From positions 806,001-870,000 of the forward strand of contig JALIZF010001917.1 of NCBI GenBank assembly GCA_029948255.1: a stretch of DNA of 64,000 nt. Direction: 5' to 3'. The notes beneath the pieces were generated by a model, which ran no database searches, was not told the origin of the DNA, and worked only from the letters and a program-made list of their open reading frames with translations. Position 1 is the first letter of the stretch. The number at the start of each line of letters is the position of its first letter. Positions 53,501-64,000 of this stretch are shown here, one piece after another. The position numbers were made by a program, and so were the translations under genes. Origin of the DNA: Telmatactis stephensoni. Its lineage: Eukaryota; Cnidaria; Anthozoa; Actiniaria; Isophelliidae.

Positions 53501-56500
53501 TACAGATTTATGATAGTTTTAAAGTATAATGAATTCCCACTTAATTGTACTGGTGGTGGTAGCTGAGATATGATTACTAGTGGTTACTCAGCTATCACAC
53601 AGAATCAAAACTTGTCTCTTTGTTTTAATTAAACTCCCTATTATTCTTGTCTTCAGCTACTTGGTGTAACTGAAGTTGCACAAGCCAAAGGTACAGAAGT
53701 TATTAAAGATGCCATTACTAAAGTACAGGTAAGAGTTCATTCACAATGGGTTATGTTCTGGTTTGTGTATCAAGGTTCCTAGTTCTTTGGTTTTACTGTG
53801 TAACCAGGAATGGAATATTAAAATTTTGAAGGAAAAATTCATGTGTACACATAGAGTTGATGCCCTCTCCCACAACAAAACACAGCAGTGAGAATGTAGT
53901 AATCTTTGGAACACAGTATAACTTTCCATTACAGTACCTAACTGAAATAACATGGGTGGTGCAGACTGAGCTCCATCACAACAAAAAATTTACAATATCA
54001 AGGACTTAGTCCCCCACCTTTGATAATCATATGCTGCCCCTGCATGAATAAGCTGTTTTTGAGAGCAATTTTAAATATCTTTAATTGGCTAAATTGAGCT
54101 TCAAATTATCAGTGTTTGACTAGTATCTGCTTCTTCTCATATATTTTTCATAAATGAGTATTTTCAATTTTTTATTAGTTTGCAAAACATATCAAACAAA
54201 GTGAAGCTGGAAAGAAGGCGAGTAAGCTCAGAAAAGTTGACCTGAAGATTTCTTCAAGTGCTATCAAAGTTGAGGACACAAAAACCAAGGTATAACATAT
54301 CTATACTTACAACAGTGTGCAGAATAGTTGAGACACTGTCCTCTCATACGGGCACAACGTTATTTAATTCCCACCATGTAGGTCTTGAAATGGGTATATA
54401 TTTCGAACCCCCCCCCCCTCCCCCGACACAATGTTGGTTGGAACGGGTCTTGGACTTAACAGGAATCTCTCAGGCCTTCTCAACATTGAGAGAGGGGTGA
54501 AGGGGGAGTCTGAAACAGGGGTGGTGAATTTCAACCAAAATGGGGCCAGTGTCTCAACAGGTTTTGCACCCTGTTGTAGCTAGTTAAACCCCAGGGAGTT
54601 GCAGTTTGTGTAGATTGGGATTTTTAAAAGGTTTGATCATATCAGCTGTGGTAATTTAAACTGGCAGTTGCTTTCTTATAATAATAGACTCATGTTTATT
54701 TATGTTGACCATCTTTCCTCAAAAAAGAATTGAAAAAATGGGACTTAATAGGTAAGAATTGTCAATGTTTTTCTCTGACATTTTATTTTTCTACTTATTT
54801 CCAGGAAGAAATATACAACTATCCTTTGCATCACATTTCTTATTGTGCTGATGACAAGAGAAGTAAAAAGATCTTTGCTTTTATAGCCAAAGATAAATCC
54901 AACCCACAACACACTTGTTATGTTTTTGAATGTGAAAAAATGGTGAGTAGTGACATCAGTAACAGTGTTCAAACTATCTGCACCATACAGTAAGTGGTTG
55001 GTAACTCGGTTTGTTGACCACTTACCGTTTCCTAATATTACCTTACCATCACCTTACCATTACCTTACCATTACTTTACTGACCAAATTGGTCAGTAAAG
55101 TAATGGTAAGGTAATGGTAACTATCATCAAGAATTAGTGAATTTCTGTTTGATTTATGAAAGAAGCTTCAGTTCAGAGAAAGAAAGTTATTTTGCTTTGG
55201 TTTGATGATCTGACATTCTATGCATCTGTACTCTAACTAATAGATGTACAGTTAATGTCAAAATGAGGTGAGAACAAAAAGTATGAAGACAAACCTAGTT
55301 GACTTCAGTTGTTCTCACCACATTTTGACATCTTTATCACATCTTTTAGAGTACAGACACATGGGAAAATGGAATCTACTTGTTTTATATAATATCCATC
55401 AAAACATTTCAACCAATCAGAGCATGCATAAGATTCAGTGAAGTCATCTATGCATGTTAAGCCTGGTTTACACAGTATGATATGTCGGCCCAATTTGAGT
55501 TTTGTTGTTTTTAGCACTCCTTGAATCAGGCCGATTTCTCTCTTTCTCAAACGAAGCTTATCGAAAATCGGGCCAACATATCCTACATGTAAACTGGGCT
55601 TTAACTGCAATCACACACGGTTCTCAACCAATCAGGGCATGCGTAATAATGGCCCCATAATCCACTTCAAAGACTATATCAGTACAAGAGTTTCAGCAAG
55701 AGCAATATATTATGTGCTGTAAGCTACAGTCTACACAAGCTTTTCTTCAGGTTTTTGATCTGACCTCTTTTCAGGCTGAGGAACTGACACTGACTGTTGG
55801 CCAAGCTTTTGATATTGCCTATCGACGTTATCTTGAAAATGTTGGACGTCAAAAACTACAGGCTGCTGAATCTGAAAAAACAGGAATGAAGCAAAAACTG
55901 TCACAGTTGGAGAAAAGTCAGGAAAATACAGCTGCACCTGCTGAATCTGTGAACAAGACAGAGTTACCAAGTTGGGTGAGTTATGTTCAACTTTAATGGG
56001 TGCACTTAATGTGGAGCCTAGCTCTGTTGTGCTGTCCCACACCTTCCATATTTTTTCTTTTCTTTTACATTTTTTCTATACTTATAGTTATATATATATA
56101 TTTTAGTATAGTCATATAATTTTATTTTAATGTGAAGGTGAAAGTTTTGTAAATAAATAAATAAACTTAGTGAGAAAAGCTTATGTATTGAGGTTTTTCA
56201 CGTGACGTCATATCCATTGTTCGCCCCATACTGGCGGGCAAATTTGTGATGAGTTTGGCGTCTTATCGAAGAGTTTGGAAATTTAGAAAGTCGCTGGAAA
56301 GCTTGATAAATGTCCATGTTTGTATAACCAATTCATTCCTTGTGATTTTTCCACTGTTTTCGCTTTCCTCGGCTTACGTTTGCCCGCCAGTATCACGTGA
56401 CTGAAAAACCTCAATTCCAGAGTTTTCAAACACCCTTTTAAGTCCAACTGTAAGTACATTTGTATATACAAGTCAAAAAGCAGTTAGAAACCAGTTAAAA

Positions 56501-58886
56501 CAATGTTCCATGGTTTCACAAGGAGAATAAACTGAAAGTAGAAAGTACACTAGTTTGGGCAATGTCAATGTATAAAGATGCAATAGGGATTGATTGGGAA
56601 TTTGTAACAGTATGCAAAATTTGTTTTGTAAAATCAACTGTCATCATTTGTCATATTTTAAAATGTATTCATTCAATTTCTTTGTAGTCTTCACAAGCAC
56701 CAGCCAACAACAAAGAAGAAGACATTAATCTTTTTGGAGATGCAACACCTGTCCCAGGGATACCACCACCACCACCCAAACAAACCCGTCCAGCCAAGAC
56801 CAACATTGATACGTTTGATCCATTTGATGTGTCAAGCCCAACTACTAATGGTGATTCTCCTTCCAACAGTTTGTCAGAGTTCGATCAACAACCTGTGGCA
56901 CCCCATATAATTTCATCTCCATTTGAAGATTCCCCCACACCGTCTCCTAACCTGAACAAAGTTTCTAATCCATTTGATCAGATGTTTGAGCAACCATCAA
57001 CAGCTCCAGTTTCCTCAGGTGCTTTTGTTGACAGTTTTGATCCTCTAGATAGTGCCCAACAAAGCCAGCCAAACATTACTCCACCAGCAGCTAACACCCA
57101 GTATACTTCATTTTTTGGGAGTGACCTGGTTGATAACAGTAATACAGTAGGTACAACGATAAATAATAGCAACAATAACACATTTGGTGCACAACCAGTT
57201 CAGCGACCTAGACCAACACCCAGAACTCAAGTCCCAACATCACTTCCTCCTCCACCTTCAAAACAAAGTGTTAAAGCAGCAAAGATGGCAGCTGCTCAAG
57301 CAGCACCATTTTCATCAGCACCAGTACCAGTATCAGACCCAGTGGCCCCTGCACAACAACCAAGCACAGGTAAGGGTCTTGCTACACATTTAACGTAAAT
57401 CCTCTATTGACCCCCCTCTCTCTCAAATAAGACCTGCTCTAATAACTACCTCCCCCCATTTCACGTACACAAAATTTAACAAGACGCACATAGTGTGTTT
57501 ACTCGTGCCCAAGTGGAATTCAGTCTGGCATGAGAATAAATATGTTTTAAAGCCAGTTTAGGCACGTTTTGAGTTTGGTACTGAAGTAGAATATTTGTCT
57601 GCTTTGCCGGAAAGCTGATTGAACTCATGAAGGTCTTGATCCTAAATTTCCAATGAAGAGGCTGATTCCATACGATGACTTATACAAATAGCCACTACGC
57701 AAATGTACATTTTACCTTGGTTTAGACTCACACGAAGCTGCTATAACACAATGACTGTATTTACAGAGGAATTTAGGTTATTAACTGTTCGATGAACTTT
57801 CTGGAACATGCGCTGCTTCGTTTTCGTGCCAGCCTCGTTTTTATAACACATTCTCAACTACGATAGAGAGATAGACAGAAAAGGCAAGCCTACGGCCTGG
57901 GCACAAGTAATAAGCCCCCTCTCTATTAAGCCTCTCCTTCCCCTCATACTTTTCTAATGAATGAACAATACAATATCCATTACATGGAAGTTTTTTGGTA
58001 CATGCTAGAAGTTTACGTTTAAAACACCAATTAACAATATAATTTTGTTCTTGACCTTGACCAGTATATTTCCGTTACCAGTAGATTTCACTTACATTCA
58101 CTGTAATGTTACTGTTTTGTTTGAGGCTAGCACTGCTAAGAGACATTATCTTTCATGTACAGGCATTTTCTTGTAAAGAATGTTGAAATTTATTGAACTG
58201 TAATTTGACGTCCATAAATGACCAGCTGTCAACCAACAGGCAGCTATAACAATCAACCAACTGTTGGCCAACAATCAGCTGACAACAATTTTGATGCACA
58301 TTTCTTTAGTCCCACCTTATGCTATCAATCCATTACTACCAAGTGGCAGCTTGGCTTCTTTGTCCAACATGGTATTGTTTGATATCTCCACAAGGCAAAT
58401 TTGACATCCAATTTACATGTCATCATCGTTTTCGCCAAGGTTACCTGTGACTAATTTAATGTCTTGCAGATCTCTTTAGTCTGGAGCGTCCTACATCTCC
58501 AGGAGACCCTTTTGCTAGACCTGCAGACTTTGATCCTTTTGCTGACAGTTTTGATCCTTTGGATTCCAAACCAACACAAGTCAACAATAATCAAATTCAG
58601 GATCTGCAGGTAATATTTTGTTACAAGTCAAGTCATTATCTTAGTTAAATAATTGATTGATTATTGATTGATTGATTAAATCATTGATTGATTTATAAGC
58701 CAGCTAATTATCTTTAGTTAGTCAAATTATTGAGTAATAGGTTAAATTATGGATTGATGATTATAAGATAGCTAATTATCCCAGTCAAATTATTGATGGT
58801 CAATGTTTTAATAGTTGATGTAATCTGTATTCCAGAGCGGATTTTCAAGTGGAATGATACTGGACAGCAATGATTTGTTGTCGTAA
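47560..58886 (+). CDS. GULP1: GULP1/CED-6 engulfment adaptor
   Basis: PTB-domain adaptor that in animals binds NPxY tails of engulfment receptors (CED-1/LRP1/MEGF10 type) and links apoptotic-cell uptake to endocytosis. Exons: 47560-47608, 47721-47785, 53657-53728, 54179-54289, 54805-54942, 55775-55975, 56688-57369, 58470-58609, 58836-58886. All phases agree, giving 502 residues (human GULP1 has 304). PTB, about residues 18-165: KQWIHPADLL, LLGVTEVAQAKGTEVIKDAI, FAKHIKQSE, LHHISYCADDKRSKK, CYVFECEK, EELTLTVGQAFDIAYRRYLE. A short coiled coil follows (QKLQAAESEKTGMKQKLSQL). The long tail has proline runs and many endocytic motifs: FDPFD, SPFED, SNPFDQ, SFDPLD, GDPFARP, FDPFADSFDPLD. The start is the first of two adjacent ATGs; no other start exon was sought upstream. 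Confidence 0.93.
49472..50134. repeat. Left arm of 665-bp inverted repeat
   Basis: Reverse complement of 50603-51267, with only scattered mismatches seen by eye. The outer end starts ATCACAGGTAGCCCAAGCTG. The inner end is CATGTTAGCAAGGTACTATA. A 468-bp unique spacer separates the arms. Confidence 0.9.
50603..51267. repeat. Right arm of 665-bp inverted repeat
   Basis: Mirror of 49472-50134. It carries an 89-codon open frame at 50726-50995 and a segment RYAEELAKTAEKEL ending just before GTAAGT (about 50640-50697). Neither could be assigned. The opposite arm shows the same frames reversed, so they may be chance. Confidence 0.9.
52285..53375 (+). mobile_element. Penelope-like retroelement remnant
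   Basis: The ORF end at about 52890-53160 reads NSTELSKYIWHLKD, SPYNNSSKRCDLCLTEK and LLNKRSELISKCRHESK. This is the C-terminal part of the GIY-YIG endonuclease region found in cnidarian Penelope-like/GIY-YIG retroelement ORFs. The reverse transcriptase is missing. The sequence after the ORF (53313-53370) recurs inverted at 52284-52345 (TTATCCCTGCAACTC, GTTTCGTGCGTATA), consistent with the inverted terminal copies common in Penelope-like elements. It is broken by a 264-bp insertion. Confidence 0.65.
52615..52878. mobile_element. Short DNA element inside the retroelement
   Basis: Ends ATAGCTGCCAACCC and GGGTTGGCAGCTAT. Flanks ACGACAAC and GCGACAAC make a 6-7-bp target duplication. It contains CCCGGATAATCCGGGAG repeats and a C tract (52781-52799). 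It inserted after the retroelement. Confidence 0.8.
54308..54578. mobile_element. MITE in GULP1 intron 4
   Basis: Ends TACAACAGTGTGCAGAATAG and TTTTGCACCCTGTTGTA, with inner GTTGAGACACTG/CAGTGTCTCAAC. TA lies at both outer ends. A C tract is present near 54410. Confidence 0.7.
55460..55600. mobile_element. TTA-flanked MITE in GULP1 intron 5
   Basis: Ends AGCCTGGTTTACACAGTATG and ATGTAAACTGGGCT, with inner ATATGTCGGCCC/GGGCCAACATAT. TTA lies on both sides, as for the element at 36717. A separate 98-bp hairpin of TACCTTACCATTAC repeats is at about 55030-55127 in the same intron. Confidence 0.75.
56188..56414. mobile_element. MITE in GULP1 intron 6
   Basis: Ends TTGAGGTTTTTCACGTGAC and GTCACGTGACTG-type complement ending AAAAACCTCAA, with inner TACTGGCGGGCAAA/TTTGCCCGCCAGTA. 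Each end carries a CACGTGA E-box. Confidence 0.75.
57370..58469 (+). other. Intron 7 of GULP1
   Basis: Phase-1 intron of 1.1 kb from GTAAGG to TTGCAG. It has no named repeat and no extra exon is required. Confidence 0.7.
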
Positions 58887-61225
58887 TTATCAGTCAAATT
58901 TTTCAGATAATATGGTAAGATAATATGATGATAATGATAAGTACAATGTCAGATAAACTTAAACCTGGGAAGTACATCGAAGTACATATACTGTACACTT
59001 TTCTTCTTTGCTTGGTATTGCTCTCATATACTCAGACTATATTCATTCATATGATTGATTGATTGATTGACTGACTGACTGATTGATAAACTGATTGATT
59101 GACTGATTGATTGATTGACTGTTCGATTGACTGACTGATAAACTGATTGATTGATTGACTGATTGATTGTTTGATTGACTGACTGATTGATAAACTGATT
59201 GATTGACTGAATGATTGATAAACTGATTGATTGATCGACTGACTGATTGATTGATTGATTTTTTTTAGTTCAAACATTTTGTGGGTAAGCTGCTTTAAAC
59301 AGGTCACAGCTAGTGAAAAATACCGCAGGAAGAATCTGAATATTGGTTTTATAGTGTTTTTTGTACAACTGGTAGTTAAATGGTACAGTCCTCCATTTGT
59401 TTTCAATATCCCAAAATTTTCATGTATTTTTCTGACCACTTCACAGTGGTTCATAATTTAGTAATTCATTAATTCAATTTTCAATATACATGTATAAAAA
59501 ACACCGTACAAATAATATAGTTGTCCAGAATATATTCCAAAGTACAAATTATTATCAAGAATTGAATATCTTATCAAACCCTTTAAATAACATGCCATGT
59601 GCCAGCTGTGGAGGTAACGTTTTACAGATGGTAATGATTAAATAGAAGTTTTAGAATTATGGTTAAAGTTTCTTTGTTAGAAAAGGAAGTAGGCGGAGTT
59701 TTAGAATTTTGGTTAAAGTTTTTTTGATAAAAAGGGCAGCCATGTTATGGAACACAATCATAGCTCAAAGTTTTATATTCTTCTATGAAACATCTAAACT
59801 TCTTTTCAATAAAGTTGACATGAACACATAACAAATAAATTTTTTATAATTTACGCCATTTACAAAATACATTCCTTACAATTGAAGTCAATCAGATTGT
59901 AAATTTTTTGAGTAGTCGACCTATCATGTGATGCTAATACTGTGATTGCAAATAAAAGACAAACTTATATCGCATTGGTTTCAAATAATAGTTACTATAC
60001 TAGCATATTTACTCGGGCTACCTGCGATCCAGATAGCCTTTGCAAGCAAGCTTTGTTACTCGGGCTTCTTCATAGCCCGAGTGAATTCTATTACAGCGTC
60101 TTGTTTCACATGATCTTCCTTGCATCTGTCTGTCGTTATTTAGTGTCTGTGAATTTCAATGCAGTGTCAGTTCTAGCACCAGGTAAATTTTAACCCAAGA
60201 ATCCCCAGGCCTGTCGCAAGAAATCTTGGTAGAGGATGTTCGTTTCGATCAACCAGCATAGCTTGACCCACAAACATTTTCATTTCATTCCTAAAAGATA
60301 ACGCAATGGGCGTGGCTCAACATATGCATGAAGGACTTGCTGTTTTCAAAAAGCACCTTGATTCTAATGATTTCCGTAAAAATGCCAGCGTTTTTCCGTT
60401 AGTACCCTAAACGATAAAAAGGCAGGACGACGATCATGTACGGTCCCTCCTGGAGTCACGGTAGCCACCTGCCGCATAAACATGGCCTTAAACAATGAAA
60501 TCGAAGAACATCTTTAAAGAACATCTTCATAGAACATCTTTAAACATGATTGCCCGCACTACGGGGCCATACACTTCTCCCACCCCAAACTTCAACTTTG
60601 ATGGATTGGCCATATGAGATAAGTACGAATGCCATTTCTGACAGGCGCTCTAGGGGTGGCTACATAAGGAGCCTTTATGGCGTCTCAATTGAAATCAAGC
60701 CTCAAAAACGTTTAAAAAACGATCTTGACCCTTCTAGTTTCACTAGTATTCAAGTTGACATGCCCAAACAACCTCAATAATTATAATGGTAATAATTGAA
60801 CTTTATTTGATCAGCGTGTAATCATGCATCTAGCAGTCCACAAATGGACCACTAATTTGGGACACAAACGATACATTGATACCATGCATGTAGAAATCAA
60901 TATAAAAATATTCAAACGAAAAAAAAGTGAAAAAGAAAACAAGGGAAGATTTTTTCACACGTAAGATGACTCGAATTTAGCTTTCTACTCTTAATTTCTG
61001 AACTTTTGGGGCTAACCCGTGAGGAAATACGGTAATCACTGAAGTCTTTATAATTGATGTTGTCAATTTCAACATCGGCCACCACACTTACTAGCTTCTT
61101 CAAAACAATTTATTTGAAACAACTGCTCCTAGTTTAATATATATAGTACAGTGTACAAGTCAATATGAAAAACGAAAAACAAAATGTAAAGCAAGATTTC
61201 GGATTTAAAAGAACTACTTCTCATT
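58887..61225. other. Region between GULP1 and minicollagen
   Basis: GATT/GACT tandem repeats at 59047-59265 (with weaker ones at 58640-58800 in the last GULP1 intron). A 76-codon ORF at 60550-60780 ending SIQVDMPKQPQ looks mildly coding-like but is unassigned. A minus-strand AATAAA (61109-61114) probably ends the minicollagen transcript. Confidence 0.55.
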
Positions 61226-62856
61226 CTACTTTCCATGAAAATGACAACAGCTAGAAGGGCATTGAGATACACATGTACGAGCACAAATACTTGGACATGG
61301 TGTTGATGGCCCGGGAGGGGCAGGCTGACCAGGAGGTCCGGGGGGTCCAGGAGGTCCTGGTGGTCCAATATCACCTGGAGGTCCCTTATGTCCTGGGACA
61401 CCAGGAGGGCCCATTGGTCCATCACGTCCAGGAGCACCAGCTGGAGCACCAGGAAGGCCAGGTAGCCCTGGAGGTCCTGGAAGTCCTGGCGGTCCTGGGG
61501 GTCCTTTTGGTCCATCGGGTCCTTGAGGTCCAGGCATGCCGGGTGGTCCATCAGGTCCAGGGGGTCCAGCAACTGGTGGAGGTGGTGGTGGAGGTGGGAT
61601 AGGAGTTGGCGGTGCAAATAGTGGAGGCGGAGGTGGTGGTGGTGGATAACAACATTGTGGTGAACAATTTGGAGCGCAAGACGTCGCACAAGATGATCCA
61701 CAAGGATTTGGACTTGGACTTCGTACAACATCTTTAAGTGGAGCATTCGCTGAAGGAGAGATGTGTCAAAAAATACCAACATAAACATATTTATGAATCA
61801 GCAACCATGGGATATTCCCTACCATAATTCCATGCGCTTTGTTTCCCATCACGCATGTTATATTAGTGTACAAACCCAAGTCAAAGTTCGTGGATTTGAG
61901 CCCCGTTAATGTCATTCAGAGATTTCTATGGTAGAGTCACTTCTCGAAAAGTCTAACGAAAGTCACATTTCTAACTCTGCATCTTTCACATATCCCGTAT
62001 ATAAATTTCCCACGCCTGAACTGAAATCGAGGCTTTTATTTGAATTTTTCAAAAGATGACGTCACAACATGGCTTCCAAAACACAATAGCCGTTTCCCAA
62101 GATACAGTCGAGTGAGTCTTGTACTAGCCAAAGCCTCGGTTTCAGTGCATATATACTATCGTGTACTGGCAAACGAATTCACATATAAAGCAGCTTTAGT
62201 CGCTAATTAAACGATATATAATTTACATGATTTAAGGAATATAAAACGCGCGCGCATGTCTCTGTACTGTGATATAAACACGATGGAAGATGTAGAGCAA
62301 GAGAAAAGCAAGATTAGGAACACGAGGCGTAGCCGAATGTTTCTCTTGCTTTTCGCGTGCTGCTACATCTCCAGGAGTGATTTATATCACTAGCACAGAG
62401 ACATAAGCGATCGTTTTATATTGCTTTTATAAAATATTTTCGACGTTTTTTGAGCGAGCCATGTCTCTGTCCTCTGATATAAACATGGTAGCCAGCCAAT
62501 CAGCGCGCGCGTTATATCTCAAATATTATATAAAAAAGAATATATAAACAGCTGGAGAACGAGACTTTGGCTAGTACAGGATTACTCAACTGTATCTTGG
62601 GAAACGGCTAGTATTTACTTTTTGAAAGTCAAAATGTTCATAAATACATATTACAGTGCAAATTATATCTGACTTGCAATGGTTAGTGATGTCTTTTTAA
62701 AAGGTATTCATTGTTACGTATCGGCCGCGTATACGTACGTGCTGACGTAATTATTGTTTTAAATACATTGAGGAACTTACCCTTAACACTGGCGCCAACA
62801 ACGAGACTTACGGTATAAAGTACAGACAAAAGACATAACGATATTTTAAAGCTCAT
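61226..62856 (-). CDS. Minicollagen (nematocyst capsule wall)
   Basis: Minicollagens form the wall of cnidarian stinging capsules: collagen trimers are cross-linked by disulfide reshuffling of terminal cysteine modules after proteolytic processing. Exons 62781-62856 and 61226-61749 (phase 1, GTAAGT donor, CTTCAG acceptor) give 199 residues. Order: signal peptide [20 protein letters not shown]; short propeptide ending near DVVR; N-terminal module [18 protein letters not shown]; eight prolines; a linker FAPPTPI; eight prolines; about 27 Gly-X-Y triplets with one extra Ala (GAPAGAPG); then C-terminal module [18 protein letters not shown] and HFHGK. Both modules are the classic C-x3-C-x3-C-x3-C-x3-CC. 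The collagen part is about twice the usual 12-16 triplets, and the C-side polyproline is reduced to QPAPPGP. The ATG directly follows a TTTCTTTCAG acceptor, so a 5' UTR intron is likely. Confidence 0.95.
62089..62608. mobile_element. Foldback element in minicollagen intron (copy 2)
   Basis: Ends GCCGTTTCCCAAGATACAGT and GTATCTTGGGAAACGGC with TA on both sides. It shares ACTAGCCAAAGCC and GCTAATTAAAC blocks with the copy at 39651-40330. Inside are inverted GCATGTCTCTGTACT/ATGTCTCTGTCCT and GCGCGCGC blocks (62245-62515). Confidence 0.8.
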
Positions 62857-63278
62857 CTGAAAGAAAGAATTCAAAGTCGTTGTCGTAACACCAGTTGAAT
62901 CATAAGTGCCATGCTTTCCCGTAGTTCTTGCAAGTGAATAAATATACATGCTTGAATTCAACAAAAACGTTTTCGATACTTCGGAGACATCTAAAGCAGA
63001 ACATCTGTCGTGTTCGTTAAAGAGACTTTAGAACTGCGGGGTGAATTTAGAATTTAGAGATGTACGTATTAGTTGGTAACACGAATTGTGGCGAACAGCA
63101 TCAGTTGTCATGATTGCTTGACTTAGCGCCAGTCAAAATAGCTTCAGTTCAAAGCCCAAACAAAAAGGTGCTATTTAGCTAGATAAAACAGAATGATCGA
63201 ATTAAAGTAAAAAAAGCTGGCACAGCTTTATAAAAACTGTGTAGGAAATCAAATAAAAGATGGTAGTTTTTGTCTTAC

Positions 63279-63345
63279 CTTGCTAACATGAAGTCGTTAT
63301 TCAACGAAATGAACAACCCAACTAGCCTACTTGAACCTTAATAGT
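63279..63345 (-). other. Candidate minicollagen 5' UTR exon
   Basis: On the minus strand, sequence ending ATGTTAGCAAG is followed by the donor GTAAGA. It would splice to the acceptor that abuts the minicollagen ATG. Its own ATG would run straight into TGA after splicing, so it is leader only. The outer limit is not defined. Confidence 0.4.
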
Positions 63346-64000
63346 AAGCTCATCAATAATTCATCCAGAAGAACTCCGGCAAATCCAATGGAAGCACGAA
63401 TTGCAACGCTTCGAATGCTTTGTTGCAAGGTGTTAGATTACTTCTATTTAATACAATTTAAATTGATAACAAATTCCATTTATTTTTAGCCTCAATTGAG
63501 AGAAAAATAGTTATCTTTTTTTCCTTCCACTTTGAAGTGAAATGTGGAAAAACAGGTTTCAAGTGACAGTCAAATATTCAATTTCCTCAAATTCTTTAAC
63601 TAAAACAGGTAGGTCAAATTTTGACCTGTTTTTTACTAAGTTAGTTATCCCAGCAGCAAATAATTACTTATTCATGACAAAAATAGAAGTTGGAGGTATA
63701 TATGAAAAATGTCAAAAGCAAAATGCGCAGTCGATACTAAAAGCATTGTAAAAATAAACAATATCGGCTTGGTTGGTTGGAGGACATAACGGTAGGTAAA
63801 ATTAACTATTCCATCGTAGGCTGTAATTGTTGAAACTTTCGTAAACTATTTACTATACTGTGGTTTATTTATTTTGATTTAAGTTAAAATCTTCACAACC
63901 ACTTATGATATTTGGACTTAATTGACGCACATATCAAAAACATGATCAAGTTCAAAAGCAAACAGGATAGCTTCGCTACTATTTCAAACTGAAAGCGAAA
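63346..64000. other. 5' flank beyond minicollagen
   Basis: No gene was recognised. A 69-codon plus-strand ORF (63542-63751) covers an imperfect AGGTCAAATTTTGACCTG palindrome (63611-63628), and it is not convincing as a gene. Confidence 0.5.

Larger units (their letters stand above)
47786..53656 (+). other. 5.9-kb intron 2 of GULP1
   Basis: Separates the start of the PTB domain from LLGVTEV. It holds the large inverted repeat (49472-51267), a TA microsatellite (about 51500-51520), and a Penelope-like remnant containing a further insertion. It shows no extra GULP exon: exon 2 ends and exon 3 begins in phase 0, as in the protein family. Confidence 0.8.

Noticed and set aside
58640..59265. Regular GATTGATT arrays as a possible CRISPR
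   Set aside because: No spacers. It is a 4-bp microsatellite in an animal genome.
61129..61788. 219-codon ORF in a second frame over the minicollagen exon
   Set aside because: The Gly-X-Y frame with paired cysteine modules is the real gene. This frame is its shadow.

Overview
This window is animal nuclear DNA: AT-rich, intron-rich, loosely packed and full of small inverted-repeat elements and microsatellites. The strongest taxonomic clue is a minicollagen gene at 61.2-62.9 kb (minus strand), with mirrored C-x3-C-x3-C-x3-C-x3-CC cysteine modules, polyproline and Gly-X-Y repeats. Minicollagens are nematocyst capsule proteins known only from Cnidaria, so the source is a cnidarian, most likely an anthozoan such as a coral or sea anemone. 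No bacterial, organellar or viral gene was seen.

Layout. 0.8-8.1 kb (minus): a TGF-beta type II receptor gene (TGFBR2-like). 8.1-24.6 kb: intergenic DNA with nested miniature transposons, palindromes and minisatellites. 24.6-32.8 kb (plus): an activin/BMP type II receptor gene (ACVR2-like) with a distant signal-peptide exon and a CCAAT-bearing 53-bp tandem repeat in an intron. The two receptor genes are divergently transcribed. 32.8-41.0 kb: intergenic DNA with stacked foldback elements. 41.0-45.6 kb (plus): a secreted DNase I/DNase1L-family gene whose reading frame is broken in exon 6. 45.65-46.03 kb: an unrecognised single-exon ORF. 47.6-58.9 kb (plus): a GULP1/CED-6 engulfment adaptor gene. 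Its 5.9-kb second intron holds a near-perfect 665-bp inverted repeat and a Penelope-like retroelement remnant. 61.2-62.9 kb (minus): minicollagen, with a MITE in its intron.

The coding genes are unrelated in pathway apart from the two receptors, which are parallel type II inputs to Smad signalling. The exon models were built by hand from splice sites, reading phase and family resemblance. GULP1, ACVR2 and minicollagen join in frame throughout. The TGFBR2-like gene has one phase conflict and the DNase gene one frameshift.

The most distinctive features are the repeats: at least four copies of a TA-flanked MITE family with an interior built from CCGTGACCGTGCC-type units, elements inserted inside related elements with the empty site readable, and several MITEs inside introns. 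No new multi-gene system was found. The best leads are the repeat families, the two altered receptor kinases, the endocytic-motif-rich GULP tail and the orphan ORF.
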